Below are positions 9,432-18,622 of a stretch of DNA of 64,000 nucleotides, in pieces. The position numbers and the translations under genes are program-made. The notes under the pieces are model-generated. The model was given only the letters and a program-made list of their open reading frames with translations, was not told the DNA's origin and did not search any database. How positions within the stretch are numbered: the stretch's first letter is position 1; every line of letters starts with the position of its first letter. The DNA is taken from the NCBI GenBank assembly GCA_031417915.1, contig JANOWN010000051.1:11558-75557 (forward strand). Reading direction: 5' to 3'. This stretch comes from Methylotenera_A sp031417915 (lineage in GTDB: Bacteria > Pseudomonadota > Gammaproteobacteria > Burkholderiales > Methylophilaceae).

Positions 9432-9899
9432 CTATTGAGCAGATTCAATCTCAAACCTATTCCAAGCTTCCTCTGCTTTAGAGTTTGCATCAGCCATACG
9501 TTTACTATGGTCAGATTTTCGTTCCCCTTGGCCTCGTTCAAGACTGCTTAAGGCTGTAAGCCATAAAACATAATATTCCTTTAAGAATTTTGCAGTTTCC
9601 GTATTTTTGGAAACATCAACTTCTGCATTTTTATACTTTTCTTTAACTGCTTCACGTGCATCACTGAGGCATTTGACTGAACCTTGATACTTTAGTGACA
9701 AGTTTTCATTTTCAATCATCAGCTGACATTTTAAATAGCGAAATTGCGTATCACCTCGAAACTTCTGAACAGCAGTGCGCTCTTGTTTCTCAACTTTTGC
9801 TGCTTCAGTCGATATTGTTGAGGATTCATTCACATTACTTTCATCAGCAAAGCACGAAGCAGATAAAACCAAACCCAAAACTATAAGTATTGTTTTCAT
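9432..9899 (-). CDS. Hypothetical periplasmic protein
   Basis: I do not recognise the family. The frame opens further upstream, but the best start is the ATG at 9899, preceded by a GGGGAAAA-type ribosome site and followed by a clear signal peptide (hydrophobic core, then SASCFADES with a likely cut after Ala). The mature part of about 135 residues is highly charged and helical, with repeated Lys/Glu and two cysteines (in KCQLM and KCLSD) that could form a disulfide. A lysozyme-inhibitor-like fold is possible but not demonstrable. It sits downstream of the giant oxidoreductase on the same strand. Confidence 0.6.
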   Translation of the reverse strand: MKTILIVLGLVLSASCFADESNVNESSTISTEAAKVEKQERTAVQKFRGDTQFRYLKCQLMIENENLSLKYQGSVKCLSDAREAVKEKYKNAEVDVSKNTETAKFLKEYYVLWLTALSSLERGQGERKSDHSKRMADANSKAEEAWNRFEIESAQ

Positions 9900-9954
9900 T
9901 TTTTCCCCATTAGTAAATTTACTGCACAATACTCCCATAGAACTGAATGTCTTA

Positions 9955-12900
9955 TCATAACAACACCTTCTCAATCCCACCATTATTCACTCTCTCCACA
10001 TATTCCTGCATCCAATTCTCGCCCAGAATATGCTTCGCCATTTCGACAACAATGTAGTCCGCCTCAATGCCAGTATCGTCGCCATAGCGCGCTAAACCCT
10101 GCAAACAGCTTGGACAACTGGTTAAGATTTTTACCTTCTCTTCAGGATTGCCCACCGTTAATCCCATTTTTTGCATACCTTTTGCAAGCTCTTCTTGCTT
10201 ACGGAATTTAACTTGCGTGGCAATATCTGGGCGCGCGGCAGCAAAAGTGCCACTCTCGCCACAGCAGCGATCATTCAACGCGACTTCTGTGCCCATGAGC
10301 TTGTTGGTGACTTCCAGCGGTTTGTACGTCTTCATCGGGCTGTGGCATGGGTCGTGGTACATATACCTTGTACCCGTAACGCCTGATAATTTTTGGTCTT
10401 TTTCCATGAGGTATTCATGAATATCCAACAACCTGCAACCTGGGAAGATTTTCTCAAACTCGTATTTTTGCAGCTGATCCATACAAGTGCCGCAAGACAC
10501 AATTACCGTCTTAATATCGAGATAATTCAAGGTATTAGCCACGCGGTGGAACAGCACGCGGTTATCAGTGGTAATTTGCAGGCCTTTATCATGATTGCCA
10601 CTAGAAGTTTGCGGGTAGCCACAACACAAATAACCGGGCGGCAATACGGTAATCGCACCCACTTCGTACAACATGGCCTGCGTGGCTAAGCCGACGTTTG
10701 AGAACAAACGCTCTGAGCCGCAGCCTGGGAAATAAAATACCGCTTCAGAATATTCATTCACCTTTTGCGGGTTACGAATGACAGGGATCATACTGTCATC
10801 TTCCACACCCAGCATGGCGCGTGAGGTTTTAGATTGCAGTTTTTTTGGCATGGGCCGATTAATAAAATGAATCACCTGCGCCTTGATTTCTGGCTTGCCG
10901 ACTGTGGCAGGTGGTCTAATTTTATCTTTTAGTAGCCCAAATTTTTTCGCCAATGTATGCGCGAAACTTTGCGCTCTGTAGCCAAATTGAATCATGCCTA
11001 AGCGTAATAGCTTAATCGTCGCAGGGTCCTTGGCATTTAAAAATAACATACCCGCCGCTGTACCAGGGTTGAATTTCTTTTTTCCTTGTTCACGTAAAAA
11101 GTTGCGCATTTTGATTGAAACATCACCAAAATCAATATCTACTGGGCATGGGTTTAAGCATTTATGACACACCGTGCAATGATCCGCCACATCGTTAAAC
11201 TCGTCAAAATGCTTAAGTGAAATGCCGCGCCGCGTTTGCTCTTCGTACAAAAACGCTTCTATCAATAATGATGTACCTAAAATTTTGTTACGCGGGCTAT
11301 ACAATAAATTCGCACGTGGTACGTGCGTGGTGCACACAGGCTTGCATTTACCGCAACGCAAACAATCACTAATATCATCGGCGATTTCACCAATGGCCGA
11401 TTGCTCCATAATGATAGACTCTTGCTCTAGCAAGCCAAAACTTGGCGTATAGGCGTTTTCCAGCCCAGAACCATTGAGTAACTTGCCTTTGTTAAAGTGG
11501 CCGTTTGGGTCAACTTTATTTTTATAGGCAGTAAAGTTATCAATGGTCGCTTGATCCAAAAACTCCATCTTGGTGATGCCAATACCATGTTCGCCAGAAA
11601 TCACACCATTTAAGCTTTTCGCTAAATCCATCACGCGCGCAACCGCAGTGTGTGCATCATGCATCATTTCGTAATCATCCGAATTCACTGGGATATTAGT
11701 ATGTACGTTGCCATCGCCCGCATGCATGTGCAAGGCAATAAACACGCGGCTTTTGAGCACTTTTTTGTGAATTTCATCACAACGATTTAATATTTTTTGA
11801 TACTCGCGCCCCGCAAAAATCTCTTCCATTGGGCGTTTTAATTCGCGCTTCCAAGAGATGCGTAAATCGTAAGATTGCACCGCGCGGAATACGTTTTCAT
11901 ATTTCGCAAATGCTTTACTATCCTTACCCAGTGCGCTTACTGGCGCATCGAGACTATCCAAAATCAAACGCCATTTTGTGCGCAAATCGTGCATCAACTG
12001 CAAAGCAATCGCTTGTTTGGCATGTACCATGTCCGCGTCGGCATTACCATCTTCATCCGCTTGCAAGGGCAATTCGCCTTGCATAAACGTTTGCAGTGCG
12101 TCTAATAGTTTGAGTTTGTTATTGATAGACAACTCAATATTGATGCGCTCAATGCCATCAGAGTATTCGCCCAATTTTGGTAGCGGAATCACCACATCCT
12201 CATTGATTTTAAAGGCATTTGTATGGCGTGCAATGGCCGCAGTACGTGCCCTATCTAACCAGAATTTTTTACGCGCTTCGCCAGAAACGGCAATAAAGCC
12301 TTCACCATCGCGCGCATTGCACATGCGCACCATAGCTGATGCGACTTGACCCACAGCATTTTCATCGTCACTGGCAATATCGGCAATTAACACCATTTTT
12401 GGGCGTTGCTGGCGCGCCGCTTTTGTTGCGTAACCAACCGCCTTAATATAGCGCTCGTCCATGTGCTCTAAACCCGCCATAATAACGGCTGGCTCTTGTT
12501 TGGCAGTTAGGTCTAGGTAATCTTTAATCTCGACAATCGCAGGTACGGCGTGTGATACATTACCAAAAAACTCCAAGGCAATAGTGCGCACATATTTTGG
12601 CATGCGGTGCAAAATAAAAGTGGCACTAGTAATTAAGCCATCACAGCCTTCTTTTTGAATGCCTGGCAGGCCACTTAAAAACTTATCGGTAACGTCTTTA
12701 CCTAAACCCACTTTGCGGAAACTAGGGCCCGGAATGGCGATAATTTCGGGCTCACCCAACTGAGTTTTCATATCAATATCAAAGCGCGTTAACTTAAAAC
12801 GTGCAATGGCGATATCGTGAATTTTGCCTAAATTATGATCCAGCCGCTCTACTTCTAACCATTGCGCATCTGGCGTCACCATGCGATATGAAGCCAAATT

Positions 12901-13824
12901 GTCTAGCGCCGTACCCCACAACACGGCCTTTTTACCACCCGCATTTACCGCCACATTGCCACCAATACAGCTAGCGTCTGCACTAGTAGGATCGCAAGCG
13001 AACTCTAAGCCCGCCTCAGTAGCGGCTTCCATTGCGCGGCGAGTGACGACGCCTGCACCACATTGTATTGTGGCTACTTGGCGCGTTACGCCAGGTAGCG
13101 TACGCATTTGTACACCAGTATGCTGATCCAACTTTTCGGTGTTAATGACCACAGATAATGGCGTTAACGGAATTGCGCCACCAGTGTAACCAGTGCCGCC
13201 ACCGCGCGGAATCACTGTTAACCCAAGCTCAATACTGGCGCGCACAAGTGCCGCGATTTCAATTTCCGTATCAGGATTTAACACCACAAACGGATATTCC
13301 ACACGCCAGTCGGTAGCATCCGTCACATGCGATACGCGCGCCAAGCCATCAAATTGGATATTGTCTTTACGCGTGATTTTGCTATATTTGCTTAAAGCTT
13401 TTTTGCGCAAATCGTAAGTTTGACGAAAGTCTTCGGCGAATTTTTCAACCGCGATTTTGGCAGCATTGACTAATCTATTGACTTTTTCATTATCGCTACC
13501 ACGCTCGTCTATCGCATCAATGCGATGATGGAGCGCGTCAATTAAGGCCTTGCGCCGTTTTGGGTTATCCAGCAAATCATCTTGCAAATAAGGATTGCGC
13601 GAAACCACCCAAATGTCGCCCAGTACTTCGAACAACATGCGTGCGCTGCGACCTGTTTTGCGCTCGCTGCGCAACTCGTTCAAAATTTCCCAACATTCAG
13701 CACCTAAAAACCGAATGACAATTTCGCGGTCTGAAAACGAAGTATAGTTGTATGGGATTTCGCGTAAGCGTCTGGCTGAAGCTGGCTCAGCTTGGAAGAT
13801 TTTGGCGGGAATAGGCGCGTTCAT
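9955..13824 (-). CDS. DUF3683 FAD-linked oxidase / Fe-S oxidoreductase fusion (D-lactate dehydrogenase-like)
   Basis: At 1289 residues this protein fuses several modules: an N-terminal DUF3683 region (about 1-140), an FAD-binding PCMH-type domain (about 170-320, with the PRGGGTGYTGG flavin motif), an FAD-oxidase C-terminal domain (to about 780, with HMHAGDGNVHTN), two 4Fe-4S clusters (CLRCGKCKPVC and CTVCHKCLNPCP) and a C-terminal pair of CCG cysteine-rich domains (CCGYPQ, CCGESG) as in GlpC/heterodisulfide-reductase-type proteins. It resembles Dld-II/YdiJ and glycolate-oxidase-like enzymes acting on 2-hydroxyacids; the substrate is not known. It is transcribed away from the TlpA-like gene. 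Confidence 0.85.
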   Translation of the reverse strand: MNAPIPAKIFQAEPASARRLREIPYNYTSFSDREIVIRFLGAECWEILNELRSERKTGRSARMLFEVLGDIWVVSRNPYLQDDLLDNPKRRKALIDALHHRIDAIDERGSDNEKVNRLVNAAKIAVEKFAEDFRQTYDLRKKALSKYSKITRKDNIQFDGLARVSHVTDATDWRVEYPFVVLNPDTEIEIAALVRASIELGLTVIPRGGGTGYTGGAIPLTPLSVVINTEKLDQHTGVQMRTLPGVTRQVATIQCGAGVVTRRAMEAATEAGLEFACDPTSADASCIGGNVAVNAGGKKAVLWGTALDNLASYRMVTPDAQWLEVERLDHNLGKIHDIAIARFKLTRFDIDMKTQLGEPEIIAIPGPSFRKVGLGKDVTDKFLSGLPGIQKEGCDGLITSATFILHRMPKYVRTIALEFFGNVSHAVPAIVEIKDYLDLTAKQEPAVIMAGLEHMDERYIKAVGYATKAARQQRPKMVLIADIASDDENAVGQVASAMVRMCNARDGEGFIAVSGEARKKFWLDRARTAAIARHTNAFKINEDVVIPLPKLGEYSDGIERINIELSINNKLKLLDALQTFMQGELPLQADEDGNADADMVHAKQAIALQLMHDLRTKWRLILDSLDAPVSALGKDSKAFAKYENVFRAVQSYDLRISWKRELKRPMEEIFAGREYQKILNRCDEIHKKVLKSRVFIALHMHAGDGNVHTNIPVNSDDYEMMHDAHTAVARVMDLAKSLNGVISGEHGIGITKMEFLDQATIDNFTAYKNKVDPNGHFNKGKLLNGSGLENAYTPSFGLLEQESIIMEQSAIGEIADDISDCLRCGKCKPVCTTHVPRANLLYSPRNKILGTSLLIEAFLYEEQTRRGISLKHFDEFNDVADHCTVCHKCLNPCPVDIDFGDVSIKMRNFLREQGKKKFNPGTAAGMLFLNAKDPATIKLLRLGMIQFGYRAQSFAHTLAKKFGLLKDKIRPPATVGKPEIKAQVIHFINRPMPKKLQSKTSRAMLGVEDDSMIPVIRNPQKVNEYSEAVFYFPGCGSERLFSNVGLATQAMLYEVGAITVLPPGYLCCGYPQTSSGNHDKGLQITTDNRVLFHRVANTLNYLDIKTVIVSCGTCMDQLQKYEFEKIFPGCRLLDIHEYLMEKDQKLSGVTGTRYMYHDPCHSPMKTYKPLEVTNKLMGTEVALNDRCCGESGTFAAARPDIATQVKFRKQEELAKGMQKMGLTVGNPEEKVKILTSCPSCLQGLARYGDDTGIEADYIVVEMAKHILGENWMQEYVERVNNGGIEKVLL

Positions 13825-13933
13825 TAAGGATGAAAACTCTTAGCAAATTAAAGACGAATTATATCATGCTGACTGTGTCGGAATAACTGAGTAGATTATA
13901 GGGTTTTTAGCTAAAAGGCGTTAAAATAAGCTG

Positions 13934-14428
13934 ATGATAAGTTTAAAAAGATTAGGCATTTCGCTAGGCATTTTGGCTTTGTTGGCATTTTTAGTATTTC
14001 ACTTAACTAAAAGCCAGCCAGCGCCCGATGTTACCTTTACCACTATTCAGGGCAAAGAAATTAGCATGGCCTCACTCAAAGGCAAGGTTGTTTTGGTCAA
14101 TTTTTGGGCGACTGATTGCAGCGTTTGCGTAAGCGAAATGCCCGATATTGTGAATACCTACAACACATACAAAAGCAAAGGCTTTGAGGTGATTGCAATC
14201 GCCATGCCTTACGATCCGCCTGCACAAGTGCTTAATTATGCAACACAAAAAGCGTTGCCCTTCCCTGTGATGCATGATGGATTTGGCCAAATGATCATTA
14301 AGTTTGGCGGGGTTCCCGCTACGCCCACTGCTTACATTTTTGACAAACAGGGTAAGCGATTGCAATACACCACTGGCAGGCTAGATTTCGAAAAGCTCAA
14401 TCAATTGCTAGATAGGGAATTAATTTGA
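13934..14428 (+). CDS. TlpA-like thioredoxin-family thiol-disulfide oxidoreductase
   Basis: The 164 residues begin with a signal-anchor helix (about 5-23), followed by an AhpC-TSA/thioredoxin domain with a redox pair Cys62-x-x-Cys65 in the context WATDCSVC, and the cis-proline loop (GVPATPTAY) near residue 134. Such TlpA/ResA-like proteins reduce periplasmic disulfides, often for cytochrome maturation. Its TGA stop overlaps the ATG of the next gene by one base, so it is coupled to the HemJ-like gene. Confidence 0.88.
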   Translation: MISLKRLGISLGILALLAFLVFHLTKSQPAPDVTFTTIQGKEISMASLKGKVVLVNFWATDCSVCVSEMPDIVNTYNTYKSKGFEVIAIAMPYDPPAQVLNYATQKALPFPVMHDGFGQMIIKFGGVPATPTAYIFDKQGKRLQYTTGRLDFEKLNQLLDRELI

Positions 14429-14838
14429 TGTTGTGGGTAAAAGCCTTTCACATTATTTTTGTTACAAGCTGGTTTGCTGGGTTATTTTATCTACCTAGAC
14501 TATTTGTGAATCATGCCATGACGGCTGATACGGCCACATTGGCTCGCCTAGAATTAATGGAACACAAACTATATCGCTTCATGTTGCCATTAGCGGTATT
14601 GGCGTTGGGTTTTGGTTTATGGTTATGGCTAGGTTACGACATTTCAGGGGCGTGGCTGCACGCCAAGCTGGCATTAGTTGCTGGCTTAGTGGCTTATCAT
14701 TTATATTGTGGCAAACTCATGCGTGATTTTAAATCAGGTAAAAATAGGCGTAGCCATATGTGGTACCGCTGGTTTAACGAGATTCCTGTGATAGTATTAC
14801 TGCTTGTGGTTATTTTGGTTGTAGTAAAACCCTTTTAA
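14428..14838 (+). CDS. hemJ: HemJ/CopD-family membrane protein (putative protoporphyrinogen IX oxidase)
   Basis: The 136 residues form four predicted membrane helices. The N-terminal LWVKAFHII..TSWFAGLFYLPRLF segment, with His8 and the arginine of LPRLF, is characteristic of HemJ, which oxidises protoporphyrinogen IX in haem synthesis in many bacteria lacking HemG/HemY. CopD-type proteins share the fold. I chose the ATG at 14428 because it overlaps the previous stop as TGATG; a TTG one codon earlier is possible. Pairing with a thioredoxin-like protein and a nearby haem-rich oxidase cluster fits haem metabolism. Confidence 0.75.
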   Translation: MLWVKAFHIIFVTSWFAGLFYLPRLFVNHAMTADTATLARLELMEHKLYRFMLPLAVLALGFGLWLWLGYDISGAWLHAKLALVAGLVAYHLYCGKLMRDFKSGKNRRSHMWYRWFNEIPVIVLLLVVILVVVKPF

Positions 14839-14851
14839 GTTTTAACATCCT

Positions 14852-15634
14852 ATGGATATTCTAAATTCAAATTGGCTGATTAAAATGCTTGAGAAATCGA
14901 GCCAGACGCCTGATGGGCGCTTACTTAGCCTATTTGATATTTTAGAAGATTGGCTGGAAGCCCCAAACATGCGCGAGCAAATAGGTGAGCAGTTTTCTAA
15001 ACCAAAACATGCAAGACAGTTGCAAGACTATTTAACCATTGAGGCAGCTAAAGCAGGTGCAGCGATGCCAGAAGTATTAGCGAATCAACTTTATTTCATG
15101 GCAATTTCTGCTACACAAGAGAGGCTGCAAGCCAATATCCATGAGGCTTCTGGCCATGCTGCTTTTAATCATGCAAAAAGTGCGGCGAACGCTTTAATTT
15201 TTGCACAGACCAAAAAAGAGTTTTATATTGCAAAATCATCCGCCTACGCGATTGCAGCTAGCTTTTTAGGCATTTTAGTGGTGGCTGGCACGCTTTATAT
15301 AAATCAAAATATGAGTCAAGCGGCTGAAAAAAAACTAGCATTTGCTTCTGCAATGCCCATACAAGCAGCAATACCGCAATTGGTAAGTTCTGACAGCATG
15401 GCTGACCCACAGCAAACTGCCGCGTTAATGGCGCAAATTGAACTAATGCGGCATGGCAACTGCCAATTGATCGAGGCGATTCAACTACCCGATCAATACA
15501 AAGGTATTTATTTGAATATGGTGGTGAATGGCCAAGTATCTACCGACCCGCGTGAGCAACAAATTGCCATGGAATTGCTGAAGAAAACGCGCTGTAATTA
15601 TACGCCGATGCTGATGGCAAACTCGACGGGTTGA
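14852..15634 (+). CDS. Hypothetical single-span membrane protein
   Basis: No family recognised. The 260 residues contain a mainly helical, acidic cytoplasmic part (about 1-130), one strong membrane helix (about 133-150, AIAASFLGILVVAGTLYI), and a periplasmic part of about 105 residues with two cysteines. It begins 13 bases after the HemJ-like gene and could be its operon partner. Residues about 92-100 (LQANIHEAS) come from the dispersed 38-bp palindrome, so this lineage-restricted protein tolerated the insertion. Function unknown. Confidence 0.6.
   Translation: MDILNSNWLIKMLEKSSQTPDGRLLSLFDILEDWLEAPNMREQIGEQFSKPKHARQLQDYLTIEAAKAGAAMPEVLANQLYFMAISATQERLQANIHEASGHAAFNHAKSAANALIFAQTKKEFYIAKSSAYAIAASFLGILVVAGTLYINQNMSQAAEKKLAFASAMPIQAAIPQLVSSDSMADPQQTAALMAQIELMRHGNCQLIEAIQLPDQYKGIYLNMVVNGQVSTDPREQQIAMELLKKTRCNYTPMLMANSTG
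15123..15160 (+). repeat. 38-bp palindromic element, copy 2 (inside membrane-protein gene)
   Basis: CTGCAAGCCAATATCCATGA with the partly decayed right arm GGCTTCTGGCCATGC. It is read in sense as LQANIHEASGHA. Confidence 0.85.
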
Positions 15635-15644
15635 AACTAAACTA

Positions 15645-15674
15645 TTGCAGACGCACTATACTGTCTAGTATAAT
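15645..15674 (+). promoter_or_regulatory. tetR promoter with overlapping operator palindrome
   Basis: A TTGCAG -35 box (15645-15650) and a perfect TATAAT -10 box (15669-15674) are 18 bases apart. The palindrome TATACT-GTCT-AGTATA (15657-15672) covers the spacer and most of the -10 box, as expected for an autorepressor operator. Transcription would start at about 15681, the A of the ATG, so the message is probably leaderless. Confidence 0.7.
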
Positions 15675-15680
15675 AAATTC

Positions 15681-16244
15681 ATGTCTGTACTACGCGAAAA
15701 AATACTCAACACCGCGACTAATCTGTTTCAAACGCAGGGCATTAACTCGACTGGTGTAGATAACATTGTAGCGGTGGCTGGCACCACTAAAATGACGCTG
15801 TACAAATACTTTCACTCTAAAGAAGCGTTGATTTTAGAAGTACTGCAAAAAGGTCAATCAGACTTTCAAACTTGGCTTGATGAAAAACTCAATTCCAATA
15901 GCAAAAAACCTAGCGATAAGATACAACAACTATTTGACTATGTTGAAGAATGGGTAAACTCTCCCGAATTCATCGGCGTTGGCTTTATTAAAGCCTCAGC
16001 TGAGTTTCCTAACGAAGAAAATCCGATTCACCAGTTATCAAGCCAGCAATCGCGCGAATTTAGGCTATTTATCGGTAGACTTGCCGCTGAAGCAAAAATT
16101 AAAGACGCGGACGGCTTGGCTTTGCAATTATCACTTTTATTTGAGGGTGCGGTGCAAGCGGAACAGATGAAACGCGGCTCTGGTGCCATTAAATACGCTA
16201 AAAAAGCCGCAAAAATTCTCATCGACGGTGCTATTAAAAGTTAA
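15681..16244 (+). CDS. TetR family transcriptional regulator
   Basis: The 187 residues have an N-terminal TetR helix-turn-helix (about 8-55, with GVDNIVAVAGTTKMTLYKYF) and a C-terminal helical ligand/dimer domain. The ligand is unknown. There is no ribosome site before the ATG, and the promoter -10 box ends only six bases upstream, suggesting a leaderless transcript. The operator-like palindrome on the promoter suggests autorepression; the downstream PfkB kinase gene on the same strand may share control. Confidence 0.9.
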   Translation: MSVLREKILNTATNLFQTQGINSTGVDNIVAVAGTTKMTLYKYFHSKEALILEVLQKGQSDFQTWLDEKLNSNSKKPSDKIQQLFDYVEEWVNSPEFIGVGFIKASAEFPNEENPIHQLSSQQSREFRLFIGRLAAEAKIKDADGLALQLSLLFEGAVQAEQMKRGSGAIKYAKKAAKILIDGAIKS

Positions 16245-16310
16245 ACCTTAGCTTGCGCTAACCACTTCTGCTACAAGATAATATCGTTTTAAACTAAAAT
16301 CGATATTCAC

Positions 16311-17264
16311 ATGCAAACTCTTATCTGCGGTTCTTTGGCTTTTGACACCATTATGGTGTTTCAAGATCAATTTAAAAATCACATTCTGCCCGACCAAATC
16401 CACAAGCTGAGCGTGGCGTTTTACGTGCCAGAAATGCGGCGCGAATTTGGCGGAACAGCGGGCAATATTGCCTACAATTTACAGCTGCTGGAAGGAAAGC
16501 CGCTGATTATGGCAACCGTGGGTGAAGATTTTACGCCTTACACTAACTGGTTAAATAAGCACAATTTAAGTACGAGGCATGTGAAAGAAATCGCCAATAG
16601 TTTTACCGCGCAGGCCTTTATCACCACCGATTTGGACGACAATCAAATCACCGCTTTTCACCCAGGCGCAATGGTGGAATCGCACCAAAATAGCGTGAAA
16701 GTTGCCTCAAACATTTCACTCGCGATTATTGCTCCCGACGGTCGCGATGGCATGTTTCAGCATGCAAAAGAGTGTTTTGACGCGAATATTCCATTTTTGT
16801 TTGATCCAGGCCAAGGCTTGCCGATGTTTAATGGCGAGGAGTTGCTACATTTTATTGAAATGGCGACTTATTTGGCGGTGAACGATTACGAAGCACAAGT
16901 GCTGCAAGATAAGACTGGCTTGAACATTGAGCAACTTGCCAGCAAAGTTGAGGCGTTGATTGTCACGCTTGGTGGGCAAGGTTCGCACATTTATGCGGAT
17001 GGTCAACGTTTTGAAATTCCGTGCGTTATAGCAGATAAGATTGTAGACCCAACGGGTTGCGGCGACGCCTACCGTGCGGGTTTGCTTTATGGCATTAGCA
17101 ACGGCTGGGATTGGCCGACCTGTGGGCGATTAGCCTCTACCATGGGGGCTATTAAAATCGCTTGTCGTGGTGGGCAAAATCACAAACCAACGCGTGCCGA
17201 AATTGAGAACATTTACAGCCAAGCGCTTGTCCAACAAGTGACGGCGGATGAAAAGCTGACTTGA
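16311..17264 (+). CDS. PfkB-family carbohydrate/adenosine kinase
   Basis: The 317 residues show the ribokinase fold. The N-terminal GSLAFD strand and the GGTAGN substrate loop near residue 47 are present, and the C-terminal PfkB signature DPTGCGDAYRAG (about 246-257) carries the catalytic aspartate (Asp252) and anion-hole glycines. Within PfkB it looks closest to adenosine/nucleoside-kinase-like members, but the sugar or nucleoside substrate cannot be told from sequence. It follows tetR after 66 bases. Confidence 0.85.
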   Translation: MQTLICGSLAFDTIMVFQDQFKNHILPDQIHKLSVAFYVPEMRREFGGTAGNIAYNLQLLEGKPLIMATVGEDFTPYTNWLNKHNLSTRHVKEIANSFTAQAFITTDLDDNQITAFHPGAMVESHQNSVKVASNISLAIIAPDGRDGMFQHAKECFDANIPFLFDPGQGLPMFNGEELLHFIEMATYLAVNDYEAQVLQDKTGLNIEQLASKVEALIVTLGGQGSHIYADGQRFEIPCVIADKIVDPTGCGDAYRAGLLYGISNGWDWPTCGRLASTMGAIKIACRGGQNHKPTRAEIENIYSQALVQQVTADEKLT

Positions 17265-17294
17265 ATTAAAAGTCAAAAATTTAAGGAGTCAACC

Positions 17295-17747
17295 ATGAAA
17301 GTTTCAAGATTAATTTTAGTAGCATTTATAACAGCATTTTTAGCCGCTTGCGCCAGCTCAAACTCTGGCAGTGTGTATAGCCGCGATGATGCACGCAAAG
17401 TACAAACCGTGAAAACAGGCGTGGTAGAAAGCGTACGCGCAGTGAAATTAGAAGGTACAAAATCACCAGTAGGCACAGTCGCGGGCGGCGTAGTAGGCGG
17501 TGTTGCAGGCGGCTCTATTGGACATGGCGCTGGTAGCGCGATTGGCGCAGTTATTGGCGCCGTGGCTGGCGGCATTGCAGGCTCGGCGATTGAAGAAGGC
17601 GTGACTCGTAAAGACGCGTTAGAAATCACCGTAAAATTAGATGGTGGCGCCATGATTGCCATCGTACAAGAAGCAGATGAGCAATTTCATCCAGGCGAAA
17701 AAGTACGTATTGTAGAAAATGCCGATACGTCTCGTGTCACACATTAA
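17295..17747 (+). CDS. Glycine-zipper 2TM outer-membrane lipoprotein (SlyB/PcpY-like)
   Basis: The 150 residues start with a lipoprotein signal peptide and lipobox LAAC (lipidated Cys19). A glycine-zipper region (about 58-98) of GxxxG-rich alternating Gly/Ala follows, then a short beta-rich C-terminal domain, matching the SlyB/17-kDa antigen family that stabilises the outer membrane. A strong AAGGAG ribosome site precedes the ATG. It is probably a separate transcript. Confidence 0.88.
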   Translation: MKVSRLILVAFITAFLAACASSNSGSVYSRDDARKVQTVKTGVVESVRAVKLEGTKSPVGTVAGGVVGGVAGGSIGHGAGSAIGAVIGAVAGGIAGSAIEEGVTRKDALEITVKLDGGAMIAIVQEADEQFHPGEKVRIVENADTSRVTH

Positions 17748-17868
17748 CGTGTCACGCATTAGTCTTGTCACAGACTAAACCTTTACCTTGTCATCAATTA
17801 GTCATCTAATTTTCATTATTCGTTAACTTTACTTACATAACATCTCTCGCAACTAAAGGAGAAATGTT

Positions 17869-18621
17869 ATGTTTGTAAATAAACAGTTAGCGCCAAAACA
17901 AACTCACCCGCAGCAGCGGATATACATAAGCCTTGCACGCAATCCAGCTGAAGTTGCAGAAGCACAACGTTTACGCTATAAAGTGTTTGCCGAAGAAATG
18001 GGCGCGCAACTATCTGGCACTGGCGGCCTTGACGTAGATGGTTTTGACGCTTTTTGCGACCACCTTTTGGTACGCGAAAGCGCAACACATCAAGTCATTG
18101 GCACTTACCGCATTTTAAGTCCACATCAGGCTGACAAAGCAGGTGGATATTACTCCGCAGGCGAATTTGATTTAAGCCGTTTATCACATCTTTTTGGCAG
18201 CACGGTGGAGTTGGGCCGCGCTTGCGTGCATCAAGATTATCGCAATGGTGGCACCATTACCTTGCTGTGGGCTGGTTTGGCCAAATACATGCAAATGCAC
18301 AACTACGAATACATGATAGGTTGTGCCAGCGTGCCCATTCACGATGGTGGCCACATGGCGGCAAGCTTATACCATAAATTAAAAGATGAGTATTTATCAC
18401 CACAAGAATATCGAGTATTTCCTCACAATCCCTTGCCAATTGCCTCGTTAAATAAGGACATGCAAGTGGTTTGCCCTCCATTGATTAAAGGTTATTTGCG
18501 ACTTGGTGCCTACATTTGTGGTGAGCCTGCGTGGGATGCCTATTTCAACTCTGCTGATATGCTGGTAATGTTACCTTTATCTAAAATCAACTGCAGATAT
18601 GCATCGCATTTCTTAAAATAA
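17869..18621 (+). CDS. olsB: GNAT-type N-acyltransferase, OlsB-like (ornithine lipid synthesis)
   Basis: The 250 residues match the OlsB/'hemolysin' acyltransferase family: an N-terminal LARNPAEVAEAQRLRYKVFAEE region and a core with VELGRACVHQDYRNG. OlsB transfers a 3-hydroxyacyl chain from ACP to ornithine. The following gene starts one base after this stop and encodes a PlsC-type O-acyltransferase, the expected partner OlsA. The pair therefore suggests phosphorus-free ornithine lipids, although GNAT-type acyltransferases of this class can have other acceptors. An AAGGAG site precedes the ATG. Confidence 0.75.
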   Translation: MFVNKQLAPKQTHPQQRIYISLARNPAEVAEAQRLRYKVFAEEMGAQLSGTGGLDVDGFDAFCDHLLVRESATHQVIGTYRILSPHQADKAGGYYSAGEFDLSRLSHLFGSTVELGRACVHQDYRNGGTITLLWAGLAKYMQMHNYEYMIGCASVPIHDGGHMAASLYHKLKDEYLSPQEYRVFPHNPLPIASLNKDMQVVCPPLIKGYLRLGAYICGEPAWDAYFNSADMLVMLPLSKINCRYASHFLK

Positions 18622-18622
18622 T

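Noticed and set aside
11978..12349. Plus-strand frame of 123 codons inside the DUF3683 oxidoreductase.
   Set aside because: It is opposite a conserved coding region and has no start site or family similarity.
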